Shown here: one piece after another, positions 48,699 to 59,821 of the stretch | Layout of the letters: every line of letters starts with the position of its first letter | Numbering within the stretch: the first letter of the stretch is position 1 | Origin: Kalaharituber pfeilii | Lineage: Eukaryota > Ascomycota > Pezizomycetes > Pezizales > Pezizaceae | Length of the DNA: 64,000 nt | Reading direction: 5' to 3' | Assembly: GCA_015179045.1 (NCBI GenBank) | Contig: WHUZ01000007.1 | Coordinates: 1,538,501 to 1,602,500 of the forward strand | Notes under the pieces: generated by a model | The model's database searches: none | Told to the model about the DNA's origin: nothing | Seen by the model: only the letters and a program-made list of their open reading frames with translations | Position numbers and translations under genes: made by a program

Positions 48699-49937
48699 AT
48701 GGAAAACAAAATCGAGATCTTGATACACTTTGCCCAAGTGCACGAGACATTCCGCAAGCCCGAAATCAAAGCACTAGCTGAGCTTGGTGGGTCCCAAGTC
48801 CAGTTCACTGACTATGCACTCAACGTGTATACACACGATGCCCTTCCTTCACCCTTATCTCAATTGCCCCGACTTGACAAGGGCACGACCTGACATGCTG
48901 CTTCCCGCTCTCTGTGTAGTCACCCTTCGCCCTTGCCACGATACAAGACAAACACCACGCAGTGCAGCTGTCACGAGCGATACTGGTAAAAGGCCTCCAC
49001 GAGCTCTGCGGCTCCCACCACCTATGACAAGGTCCACTCTAATTTCAAGAAACGTCTCCCTGCTCTATGGAAAGCTGCCTACTCAACCAATTCCTTCAAA
49101 TTCGATGTTGAGTGCTACCAAGGCAAGCGCTCGTATGCCGAACAACGAGAACCCATCAACTCTTTTTTCTACCTCAACCTCATGGGCCCGTCCGCATGAA
49201 GAATCCCGAACTGACCTTCTCCATCCTTGAAAAATATGACGAAGATACTCCTGCAGTGTCATTGACAGATACGATGTGAAGAAGCGACATTACATTGGTA
49301 ACACAATGATGGGTGCCGAACTCTCACTTATCACCGTAAACTTTGCACACGTGAGCCCAGGAAAACTTATGTATGAACCTTTTTCAGGGACGGTTCCTTC
49401 CTGGTAACCTCCTCACACTTTGGTGCCCTTTCGTTTGGGCCAGACATCGATGGGTGGGCACTGTGTGGGAAAAATGGCCAGTCAGTGTTATCTAATTTCG
49501 AAAAGTACGGTGTGCTGCCAGGGTTTGAGGATACGTTTATTTCGGACGTGACCAATACACCCATGCGGGAGTGCCCAGGGGTGAATCGGAGGGTGTGTGA
49601 TGCGATAATCTGCGATCCACCGTATGGAGTCAGGGAGGGGTTTAAGGTACTTGGGACTTAAGAAGTAAAGTGCTGATTATGGCACTAAGGCACTTGTAAG
49701 GTGTCAGCTCGTCAGCTCTATTCATGCAACCTGCATCACCCTGAACTCACGTCCTATGCATACAACCAGACTATATCCCTCCCTCAACTTTGCCGCGACG
49801 AACTTGGTTGCGGGCGGCCGCCTCTGCATGTGGATGCCTACTGCGAACGAAGATCTCTCACCACTTGCGCTACCACAGCATCCTCAAATGGAGCTAAAGG
49901 CCGTGTGTGTGTGCAAACGTTTAATAAGTGTATGTGA
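48699..49937 (+). pseudogene. TRM11: TRM11 (tRNA m2G10 methyltransferase), decayed
   Basis: TRM11 with TRM112 methylates G10 of tRNA. It starts MENKIEILIHFAQVHETFRK. After one intron it gives SPFALATIQDKHHAVQL and LVKGLHELCGS, but the frame breaks at about 49020, 49188, 49262 and 49392. Between breaks the family order is plain: SFKFDVECYQGKRSYAEQRE, RYDVKKRHYIGNT, AELSLITVNFAHV, then GKLMYEPFSGT (SAM loop), FGPDIDGWALCGK, ICDPPYGVREGFKVLG and, in another frame, GGRLCMWMPTANED with LELKAVCV-like MELKAVCV. The strand after the SAM loop should read GADIDGR--RGK, so key residues are also lost. The region between VLG and the C-terminal block is missing. Clearly a pseudogene; the (GT)n at 49905 adds another shift. 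Confidence 0.85.
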
Positions 49938-51661
49938 TCCCCCGGCCTCACCGCTTTCACTACATCGCAGCTCTTGATCATCATGGTTGTTGACCAAAGA
50001 GGTGCACCACAAAAGGAAACCCTGAACGAAGGTGAACATGAAGTTCATAACGGCGCACAGGAGCAAAGTAGTATAGAGAAACCAAAACATTATCTTTTGG
50101 TACTTTTCCTGTAACCTTTTTCTTTTTATTCGAGTAATATAGTTACTTCAAAGCATCAGACTTGCCATTACATGGAATGGGAAGTACATAAGTTTAATCT
50201 AGTGCATTAAGAAGGAAAAAATAGAAAAAAATTTCTTGATCCAAGATACGGCAAGTACAAGTGAAAGGTATGGTGAGCACAGAACAGTTACCCAAATATA
50301 CACCTAAAACCAAATAAGATGAAACAAACGACCAGATAAGCATTACCATCCCATCCCAAATCTGACGTATCCTATGAACTCTGGTTGCTTGAATCCTTGG
50401 AAAGAATACACCCTCCCAAGCAATCAAACCATGTCAGCTAGGAGCTCTATAACAGTTCTTTTTGGTGAATATTTGAAGTGCATTTGAATATACACACCTT
50501 TCTCCGAAAATCATTCAATTCATCGGCTGTCAACTGTGCCTTTTCCGTCTGGTACTTTTCTCTTGCCTGTCTCCGTTTTGTGATGACTGCATCATCGTCG
50601 AAGTGTATTTGGCAGCGAGAGTAAGTTAGAAGTTGTCGAGACCCTGTGGGAGAGATAGCGGTGTTGGCAGTTAGACGTGGATGCCCTTGATGTCTATCTC
50701 TCGTGATGGAGGTTACACGATGAGCGCGCCATGGAGAGGGAAAGGCCCCGGTTCGAATCCGAGCTGGGGAACACTGGGGAACAAGGTTGTCCGGCATCTC
50801 CTTCAATAAGGTGGATAGTAATGCTCCGTTGATCATTTGGGAGTTGGAACTGGGATATCTCCTTTTCAATCTTTCATATAAAAAAAGGAAAATTTAAAAC
50901 TAGTAGCATACTTGTGACTATATCTATCCATATTCATTTATGCTTGAATCTGTAACGAAACTAGCCTTCTCTCCTCCATGCCCAGCCTAGACGCGGTATT
51001 CTTTAAAGTAGCGAGGAAGGGTAGCTAGCTGACTGAATGGACCGGCGTTTAGTTCATGGAAGGTCAAATCCTTCTCTTTCAAGAATTTTTAATATATAAC
51101 TTTATCTCTGTACACAATAGCTTGAGATAGAGCATTGTCGACTGCATGCGTTTGACCCATGATATTGCCGCAACTATGAGGCGAGCCATAGGTAGTTCTT
51201 GGGACCCATTTCGACTGGTAGAGTGATGGGGATGAGGCTAGTAGAGTGAGGCCTTGGTCGCACGCCTGTGGCAAGAACTGTGAAAACGTCGCGCCTTCTA
51301 CCAAAGCAAATTTGCTTACGCTTCTCAAGCCCCGCGCAATCCCGCCGAGCACTTGTATACATAAAGCCTTTGAATTTACGTGATGTAATTTAGTTACTTG
51401 ACCTCAAAGTAACCTAATTGGACGAGATAGCACAATATACAAGCAGGAGACTTATTTTCCTTTTCCTTTTTTGGAATAAAAACCCGCTTCTCTAGAAGTT
51501 GTATTCAAAAACTGCGGGGTTCAATATTACTATTATATCACCAATTCCAATATTCTCAAACCTGCCATACGTTGCAAATAAACATCCAAAACACCAAAAA
51601 AAGTATATCCTCCCTCTTCCACTGTCCTTCCTTTGTCCTTTCAATGAATAGCTACCCCCCT
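49938..51661. other. Spacer with an orphan exon-like segment
   Basis: On the minus strand about 50610-50510 encodes DDDAVITKRRQAREKYQTEK then AQLTADELNDFRRK, followed by a donor-like GTGTGT. Downstream on the same strand (50405-50340) FQGFKQPEFIGYVRFGMGW is open. These could be exons of a small unrecognised gene interrupted upstream by the SINE-like repeat. Otherwise no gene was seen. Confidence 0.3.
50695..50866 (+). repeat. SINE-like repeat with tRNA B box, copy 1
   Basis: Shares TATCTCTCGTGATGGAGG, a perfect pol III B box GGTTCGAATCC (about 50750) followed by GAGCTGGGGAA, then GTAATGCTCCG and GGGAGTTGGAACTGGG, with the copy at 62012-62215. The B box sits about 55 nt from the 5' end as in a tRNA-derived head, but no cloverleaf acceptor pairing is present. 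It ends in CCTTTTC. Confidence 0.5.
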
Positions 51662-54600
51662 CTACATCCTCAAGCCCCCTGTAAATAACTCCTGCAAAAC
51701 CTCCCCCTCCTCCGGTGTCACACTCATCTCCAAAATTGCATGCGCCAACTCCACAACCTCCTCCTCAATGCCTGCTTCTTGTAGCAGCCCCTCGGAAAAC
51801 GCCAGCCTCGTCATTGCGACAATATGCTTGTGTGTCGCGCCCCCCGTGAGTCTCGTGCCTAACTGGATCCCTAGGTTGGCAGTGAGGAGGCTGTGGAGGA
51901 GACGGACAGTTGTGTTGATGAGATCAACGCTGCTAGGTGCAAGAGTAAGAAAGAAAGCATGTTAGTATAGTTCAGAGGAAACACCCGAAGCCACCTCGTT
52001 ACAGAATATAAAGCACCAGTACTCACCTCCTCCCCACCCCACCTCTAAAGTCATACAATGCTTCCACCTCCTCCGCTACCCTCTTCACCAACCTCGCCAG
52101 CCCCTCCCTACTTTCCACCACTCTCTTCCCTCCGCCCTCCATCGCTGCCACCACGCATCCAAGAAACCCCACTACTCCCTTCCTAACCTCCACCAGCCTT
52201 TCCCTCCTCATTTTCATTTCCACAGCACTCAAATCAGGTGTCTCGACTAGAATCCGTGTCACTGCTTCGAGAGTATGCAACTCGTTTTGAGATTGCTGAG
52301 ACGAATTACTGAGTTGAGGCCCAAAAGAGTCCATGAAGATGCTTGTGCACAGGAGCGAGAGGAGTGCATTTATGGTGGCAAGCGGCTGGTTAGGATTAAG
52401 GCACATTAACACAAAGTCTATTCGAATCAATTTCCAAAAGCTGCAGGTCTCAACTATTAACCATTGTTCACTTTCTAGAGGCAATGGGTGGAGAGGGCTA
52501 ACAATACCGTCTAGCATATTGCTCCTCAGAAAGTGAATTGAGGGCAATGAATTCTAAAACTGTCAGACACCGATCTACATCAATCTCCGGCACCAACTTA
52601 TCGAGATCCCGCTTGAAAATAGCGATAGCATTGACGTCGATCGTGCGCTGGAGTAAATCGACGGCATCATCGAGGATGGAGGTGCAGGCGCTGCCGTGAG
52701 AGTACATAAGCGAGAAATGGAGGAGGTCGAGGAGGTGAGGAAAGGGGGTCCACTTCATTACATCCCGGTCAGCGAGTTACCCTCAACCATGTTAGATTAT
52801 CCAATAATTTAACAGGTGAATGTGGTACATACAAATTTTTCTTTCAAAATACCCCACCAGATTGAAAGTAGGGATTTACACACGATAACAGGAAATTTTT
52901 CTTTCGGTGACTCGGTATTGAGTTTCGAGATATTATCGATGAACATTGAGGATAGTGTCGTTGCTGGATTTGAGGGGAAAGAGCATTTAGACAATTCTTC
53001 GAGGGCGCGTACATTGCTAATTTCAGAGCGGTGTGACATAATCGCTTCATAAAACTTTCCATATATCACACCACATCAGCATCACTAACCCATTACCAAG
53101 AGGGGCGCAGAAGATTTCCACTCACATCAAACCTCCCATCCTCCTTCCACAGCCCCTTCAATATCTCCTCATCTACCAGATGCAATCTCCTGGCACTCCC
53201 CTCCATCGCTGGTGTCCTTCTGGACTGAGACAGTGGCAGCACTGCATTCACAGGTGAATCGACCGTAATCCTCTTCCTCTTCTTCGAGGGCGTCGTCACC
53301 ATGGACACCGTCTTTGTCCTCCCCCCTCTCGGACTCCCCATGATCATAATCTCATCATCGTCAAAGCCGTCCCTATGAGTCATAATTTTCTTCCTTTTTG
53401 GCGTTATACTTGGGGACGCTGTGCCACCTCTTTCCCCTCCTATGAATCCTCCAAAGGTATTCGTATTAGAAGCTGTAGTAGCACTCTTCTCCAATGCTTT
53501 ATTCTTTCTCACTACCTCCTCATAGTCATTATTTAAAAACATAATCCTCGTCCGTAACTGCTCCATCTCCGCCTTTAGCGCGTCCAGTTCTCGCTCGTAG
53601 CGTTCCTTCTCCTCATTATGGTGCGCTTGCAGAGACTGCAGGTGCCGTTCGTGTTCCCGTTGCGATTTGGCAATGTTGCTGCGCACGACGGAGACTTCAC
53701 CTGCTTTGGCGAGGGCCGTGGATTCGGAGGTTTCAAGGGCAGATTGGAGCAGGGCGAGTTTGGATTCGAGCTGGGGAAGAATCATTTATAAGATTTTGCT
53801 ATGCCACCGTCATGGAATATGACAATTTCGGGGAGAAAAAATTAACGTACTTCAGATACTTTACCCTGAAGATGCTGCAACTGTGCGGATTCAGAATTCT
53901 GATGTCCTGCTATCCCTGCATGGGCATTGAAACCACCAGAATCACCCTCAACCGGCATTACCACACCAGCAGCTGTCCCCAGTATCTGATCCAAATCACC
54001 ATTATCGTAGTCGTTTTCATCATACACCTCCTCACTCTCAGCCTTTGCCACTTCGCTCAGATTCCCTTGCCTCTGGTGGTGATATTGCTGCTCATTGCCA
54101 CCATCACCCTGCTGAGACAGCACCCTTGCCGCAGCATCCCACAATTCCGTCGCTTGTCCAAAGCGGTTATATTCTGCTAGTGTCACAAAGGCTTCCTGCC
54201 TGTTTCCTTGCTGTTGATTCTGAATCTGGTTCCGGTTCTGGTTCTGGTTCCGAGCTTGGCCAGTAGCTGCGGTATGCTGCTGTGACTGCCGTAACGCGAC
54301 GTCTCTCACTGTCGGCATCGTTATGTAGCCACTATCCGAGCCCATATTCAGATTCAGTGGTGGGCATCTACTGCTCGTGCTCATACTTGCATTTGGATTA
54401 TTCTGCCAGCTGCCTTGCTGAAACTGCTCCTTCCGCTGCTGCTGCTGATCCTGCGGCTGAGGGATGTATGTCGGCGTAGGCCTCCCATTTGTACCTTCTA
54501 ATGTCGTAGTCGATGCCCTGCTCACATTCCTGTTCCGTCCCATCCCACCGCCTCCGTGGCTGCTGGGGCTCCACCGATACGAGGTCGCTGCATTCGGATG

Positions 54601-54720
54601 CTGAACCGGCGGTGCCCCAGAGACATGTGTGCTTTGCAACGCCGTCTGCTCGAGTGCAGCGAGCTCCTTTTCGCCAAGCACTTCAAAGGTTTCGTCGTCA
54701 GAGAAGAAGTCATCATCCAT
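51662..54720 (-). CDS. uvsD: DNA-damage checkpoint protein, ATRIP/UvsD/Rad26 type
   Basis: The obligate partner of the ATR kinase; it binds RPA-coated ssDNA. It starts MDDDFFSDDETFEVLGEKEL, the acidic N-terminal hallmark that contacts RPA, then a Gln/Asn-rich region with QNQNRNQIQN. A coiled coil (LESKLALLQSALETSEST to LRTRIMFLNNDYEEVVRKNK) used for dimerisation follows at about residues 290-400. A Lys-rich segment PSKKRKRITV comes next, then VDEEILKGLWKEDGRFD. The helical-repeat half is spread over several exons (FYEAIMSHRSEISNVRALEE, HLLDLLHFSLMYSHGSA, VDLINTTVRLLHSLLTANLG) and ends LQELFTGGLRM. About five exons are visible. An in-frame ATG 60 codons upstream (54900) gives an Arg/Pro-rich extension that I regard as leader. 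uvsD follows Aspergillus usage. Confidence 0.8.
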
Positions 54721-55162
54721 AAGGCGTGGGAGTGGAGGCGGCGGTGCAGAGAGACGTAAGGAACGAGTGTGGGTGGACGGGTTTCTTGGAGGCTTCGGGT
54801 GGCTGCATCGCAGAGCCGCACGGACCGGGGGAGGGAGGAGCAGGTTACATAATGTTGCGCTAGGCTGGGCGGCACGGGCGCAGGGGCGGGATGCTATCAT
54901 ATCATACGCTCAAGCGGCGGCACACAGCAGGGCGTTTGACATTAAGTTTGTTTGACTTTGAGCACAGGTAGTTAAAACTACAGGATGCTCCGGAGCAGAG
55001 AAGTCTCATATCAAGATGTGCCAACAACATATCCTCAACACTGGAGTGGCATAGTTAATACTTTTACATTTTTATTCCAAGCAATCAAATGCCATTTCTA
55101 CATGTCCATAACCGTCTACCCTCCATCCCACCAAACAAACGAACACTTAGCGCTAAAACACT
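54721..55162. other. Spacer uvsD-MDH1
   Basis: Promoter of the checkpoint gene and 3' region of the malate dehydrogenase gene; the genes are tandem on the minus strand. No other gene. Confidence 0.5.
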
Positions 55163-56610
55163 CTATGGGTTGTTCTTGACGAACTCGATGCCCTATAATT
55201 GGAGGTTAGTCATACCTTCGACGCTTCGTAAAGGTGCATTGGGTACACGTACCTTGTTGATGTTCGCCTTCAGATCCTTGAGCGCAGTCTGGATCAAGTT
55301 ATTCTCATATTCATTCGTCTTGGGCAATGGACGAATAGTCTTAACACCCTCCTGCCCAAACTCGATCTCGCTAGCAAAGTAACTAACTCCCTGGTCCTTG
55401 AACAGAGGAGATTCCACGAACGCCGGTTCTGAGAGTCCAGTCTCACCAGCACGAGCCCTCAAGATTGCATTCGCCATCCTAGCACCCGCGAAGGCCATTG
55501 ACAAAGTCGCAGACCCAGCGCCATCCTTAGCCTTGACAACCTCATCACCACCGAACTGAATTCTGTGGGTCAGAGCGTCACGGGTCTCGCCAACAATCTC
55601 GGGGTATTGCTGAGAGAGGAGTGGAACGATGGTGACACCAGAGTGGCCGCCTACGACTGTGATGTTGTGGTTGGCGGGGTCAGAACCTTTAACCTCGCCG
55701 ATGAAGCGGGAGGCTCGGACAACGTCGAGGGTGGTGACACCGAAGAGGCGCTTGGGGTTGTAGACACCCCTGGACTTGAATATCTCCGCGACAATGGGGA
55801 CAGTGCTGTTTATAGGGTTGGAGATGATGAGCATGTTGGCCTCGGGGAGTACTGAGCAGCAGCCTTGGCCAAGTCGCGGACAATGGAGGCATTGGTGTTG
55901 AAGAGATCTAGAGCCGTACAGTCAGAGAATAGACTTCAATGAGAAGGCATCACATATTTACCATCACGGGTCATGCCAGGCTTGCGTGGAACACCAGCTG
56001 GGACCAAGACAATGTCGGCCCCCTCAAGGGTAGCCTTCAATCCAGCCTCACCAGCCTCATAACCTTTGACCTAGGATTGATATTACTATATATTTCCATA
56101 TAAAGACACATGTAAGAATACATACGTTGCTATTAGTGTTGATGTGGCTAAGGTCAGCTCCAACACCTAGGATTGGCAATCAGTACGTTGTCCAACTTCA
56201 GATGGCGAAAAGATGGCTGCATACCAGGAGCTCCACGGATATCATAGAGTGCCAAATCAGTGACATAGGGGTTGATCTTTAGTAAGAGGGATAATGGCTG
56301 GCCGATACCACCAGTGGCACCCAGAACAGCAACTTTCGCTGGCTAAAAGTGCTCAAACGAGAGTAAGTCAGCACCGACTCCAGCAAGCCCCACCACAATC
56401 TAGCCTCATCCTATCGCAATCATAGTTCTAGACATGGGGAATTGGGCCATGGGTAATTGGGTAATGGCAGCCATTTGAACGTTATCGAAAACCACAACCA
56501 ACCTTTGCAGAGTCAGTAGAAATCTTCCCGAAAGGGGTGTAGTTACAGAAGGCACGTCTCCCCGTGAGTGGGAGGGACCTAGCAGCAGATGTCTTGAGTG
56601 CGGAAAACAT
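55163..56610 (-). CDS. MDH1: Mitochondrial malate dehydrogenase
   Basis: Interconverts malate and oxaloacetate with NAD in the TCA cycle. The N-terminus [20 protein letters not shown] is a targeting peptide. The NAD loop reads [19 protein letters not shown]; then [40 protein letters not shown] with the substrate Arg; [21 protein letters not shown]; and the catalytic His in [13 protein letters not shown]. It ends [11 protein letters not shown] after a short last exon. About six exons; all visible introns are GT-AG and in phase. A typical mitochondrial form; there is no PTS1 (it ends NP), so not peroxisomal. Confidence 0.96.
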
Positions 56611-57597
56611 TGTTTACAGCTGTTTTATACCGAATTGGACCGATGGATGGGGTGAGACGGGGTGTGTGTGGGGTGCGTAGCGGAGTAATGCGAAACAGAT
56701 GGACAGCCCGGATTTATCAGAAGAATCAGTCGGGCCTACAGGCGACGTTGAAAAATTCTCGTCAGCGAATCCTTTCTTCCTTTTTCTCCCTCCCTTACAG
56801 AGTAAGCCAATTCTTACCCAGCTACGTGGGTGTTATATGCGGGCTAAGCCCAATTGAGGCAAGGATCACCTCATGCCAAGCTTTGACGAAGTGGTCCCTG
56901 ACGCCAAGAACGCTTCCGCACAAATGTCATCTGATACTGGGAAGTACGCAACCTGATTCCCTGACAATTCCTCTCTCATTCCCTTCGTCTGTTTTAATAC
57001 AATATTCATTGATACTTTTTTTTTTTTTTTTTTATTTTCACATAACCCCGCTTGCAGCTGTTCGCCATGGCAGGGTCCCTGGACCGAGGTCCTTATGGCC
57101 CGGAGACAGGCACCTAAAAACAAACAACAACTCACTATATACACCGACATTCAAAAGGGAATAGAGGAAATAAAACCCATGGGACAACCCGCTATGCCGT
57201 CAAGTCCATTTCCTCCACCTCCCTCCCCTTCCCCTTTCTGTCCACCTTTGAATTTCTATCCCAGTCATACAGGCACGAATCGTACCACTTGCCTGACAAC
57301 CTTACCTTCGCTGGTGTTTGGCTATCCGATTCCACCTCCCCCTCCAGGTAGATGACAACCGAGCTAGCCTTCTTTCCCTCCCTCCTCTCTTTCTTCACCA
57401 ACCATCTTGCCGCAACAATCTTTCCCATCCATGGGTTCGCATTCTCCATCCAATCTCTTACTTTCCCGAGTTTCTTTGTCACCGCAATTCCATGTACTAC
57501 GATCGCACGACCGGATTGCGGGAGTGTATATTCATTGATACGACTACTGTCAATTCCACTCTCAATCCGCAATCTATTCCATTGATTCATTTGTGCA
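56611..57597. other. Spacer MDH1 / Crinkler-like gene
   Basis: Divergent promoter space. A T-run of about 22 lies at 57018-57040. The C/T-rich part (57190-57500) gives Pro-rich frames by composition only. Confidence 0.45.
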
Positions 57598-59821
57598 ATG
57601 GCATCCAGTTCTAGCACAGCGCTCCCAACCCCGTCTGGAGAAGAGATCAAAGCGTGGGACCGGGATGGAGTTCTTCAGCATTTTAAAAAGACAGTACCGA
57701 GCCTTGACGATGAAGATCTTAACATTCTGAAGAACAATAAAGTGACCGGTGCAGTTTTGCCCGACATCACGGTCGACACCTTAATGGCTGTTGGAATGGT
57801 TCTTGGACCCGCTGTCCTTATTTCTAGAGAAATTGACAGAATAACCGGACGAACCGGTAAGTAGGCCGGACTGCATTCGACACCATCGCATTCCATGCCA
57901 TCATTCTTCAACCGCTTACCATTGTGCTCTTGTATTCAATAATTTATTTTGTTTTATTGTTACTGTTCCCGCTACTCAACCATACTAAATTCTCCTTTTT
58001 TTTGCGTCATCCCGTTCCATTCATTTATTCACCTGTCTGTCACCATTCTGCTCTCCTCGCTTTGTCATTCCCTGACTATTTTGGACGTTTGCACTCGCGT
58101 CTTTTGTACTTCTGCCGTGTATCACCTCTCACCTGCATACGCCATGATTGTTTATTCTCACTTTTGTCGATTTGCATCTGCTAACTTTTTAAACAGCTTT
58201 TAAGTCCATTTTAAAGAACGGCCTTCCCCCACTCGGTGGTGAGATTGGCAACATGTCTTCGTCATCAAGGGCAAAGAAAGAAAACCACCACTCAGCCACC
58301 ATCAAAGTTTCTGAATTTGGATTCATTGACGGCTTATCGCTCAACGAGCCACCATCGTCGCCGATTTGGGGAACATATCAAATTACCGGCGATTTAACTT
58401 ATGCCAGCGAGGCCGCTATTGTTGGTTATGTTATGATGGTCATGAATGAGATCATATCCTTGGCTGGCAAAGCAGGAACGATTTCTCTACAAGAAGAGAT
58501 GCAGTTACGCGAGCAGCGGCCTGACATTTGGGTAATCTGCGATAACGGTCTACCCGTGGGCATCATCAAAATCAAAAAACCATCGGATACAATTATGGAC
58601 GACCCACTGTTGGCAGGCCAAGTTTTTGATTATCTGACATTGCTGAAATCTTTCTATGGGATCGAGTGGCAGTTTGCCATCGTCTCGACCTATGAACAAT
58701 GGCGGTTCTTCTGGTTACCAGATGCTAATGATGCAGTTAAGCAGACGAGTGTAGTTAACCCGAATAATCCGTCTATCATCAATTCACTTCCGGACATCCC
58801 ATTCTGGGCTTCAATGAAAAATCAATGGATGTTCGTTGAAAAGGTCACAAAACCATCTCAAGAACAAGTAGTAACACGGTCACCATCTCAAGGACAAGTA
58901 ATAACAAGATCTCAAGGACAAGTAATAACAAGATCTCAAGGACAAGTAATAACAAGATCTCAAACACGATCTCAAAGACAAGTAGTAACACGATCTCAAA
59001 GACAAGTAGTAACACGATCTCAAACAATATCTCAAAGACAAGTAGTAACACCATCTCAAGGACAAGTTGAAGATCGAAAGGTCCACGCCAGTGCAATATT
59101 CAGCTATTCAAATCAGGAGCTTCCCAAAGCTATCATTTCTATGCTGCACAAGATGGTTAATTCACCAAGACACCAAGTTGACCTGGTGGACTCCGATCGA
59201 TCCTACATTGAGATGACAGAGAACTCGTGGAAATGGACGGTGTTGCCCAACAACCTTAAAGGAGTCTGGTTTGGGCCAGGGGTCAAGAAGGGGGCAAAAA
59301 ACTTTATTTGCTTGGCATACCTGGGGAGTGGCGCTGAAGGTTTGGTTTGGTTAGCAACCACCGAGTATGGTTCAGCGTGTTGTCGAAAGCAATCAGACCA
59401 AGGAAACGTCAACCGGCCGACCTCTCAGACGAAATGAAGAAAATGTTACAAGCTGAAGAAAAGGAACGTAAGGCGGTGCTTGATCAACTTCAGAACGAGG
59501 CTGATGCTTGGAAGTATTTCTGGAACATTGATGTTACTGCGCAGATGGTGGGTGGACAGCCAGCGCTCGTCATGCCGTACCTGTGGATGTGCAACAGGGA
59601 AGCGCTAGCCACCAATCAGGAATTCGGGAAAGCCGCGGCGAAGGCCCTTAAATACATGGCCTCGAAAGGCTACAAACATAATGATCTTTCTCCCCGCCAT
59701 GTTGGATTTTACATAGATGCCTTTGAACTTTGGTTGCTGTATTCATCGACCTATCCTCTGTAAGTCTTGTTCCGAAGGGCGACCAAAATGCGATTGAGGA
59801 GATGATGAAGAACCTTCATTT
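57598..59821 (+). pseudogene. SAM + REase-like + kinase-like (Crinkler-type) gene, frame-broken
   Basis: Exon 1 (57598-57857) starts MASSSSTALPTPSGEEIKAW and folds as a SAM-like domain (WDRDGVLQHFKKTVP to MVLGPAVLISREIDRI). After a 338-nt intron, exon 2 starts near 58196 (FKSILKNGLPPLGGEIGNM). Residues about 175-270 are PD-(D/E)XK-like: EQRPDIWVICDNGLPVGIIK then IKKP, GQVFDYLTLLKSFYGIEW and STYEQWRFFWLPD. The usual E of E-x-K reads K (IIKIKKP). Eight or so 24-nt repeats follow (Ser-Gln-x-Gln-Val-(V/I)-Thr-Arg). Then comes a kinase-like domain: glycine loop LGSGAEGLVWLA, a β3 KAIRP in another frame, helix C, HNDLSPRHVGFY in the catalytic loop and, in another frame, VFIDLSSVSLV. Frame breaks lie near 59370 and 59725. 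Fungal and oomycete Crinkler effectors combine REase and kinase modules; this is either a decayed copy or carries errors. No signal peptide. Confidence 0.75.
58852..59070 (+). repeat. 24-bp tandem repeat in Crinkler-like linker
   Basis: About eight units of ATCTCAA(A/G)GACAAGTA(A/G)TAACA plus short spacers, some truncated (ATCTCAAACACG, ATCTCAAACAAT). The frame is kept throughout; the unit encodes S-Q-(G/R)-Q-V-(V/I)-T-R. Near-identity of adjacent units implies recent expansion. Confidence 0.9.

Noticed and set aside
50695..50780. tRNA gene at the GGTTCGAATCC B box
   Set aside because: The 3' segment GAGCTGGGGA has no pairing 5' acceptor arm at the right distance, and no anticodon arm is seen; a diverged repeat copy exists at 62 kb, so SINE-like is the better call.
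54718..54900. Upstream in-frame ATG of the uvsD gene
   Set aside because: The extension is Arg/Pro/Cys-rich and unlike ATRIP N-termini; MDDDFFSDDE fits the family start.
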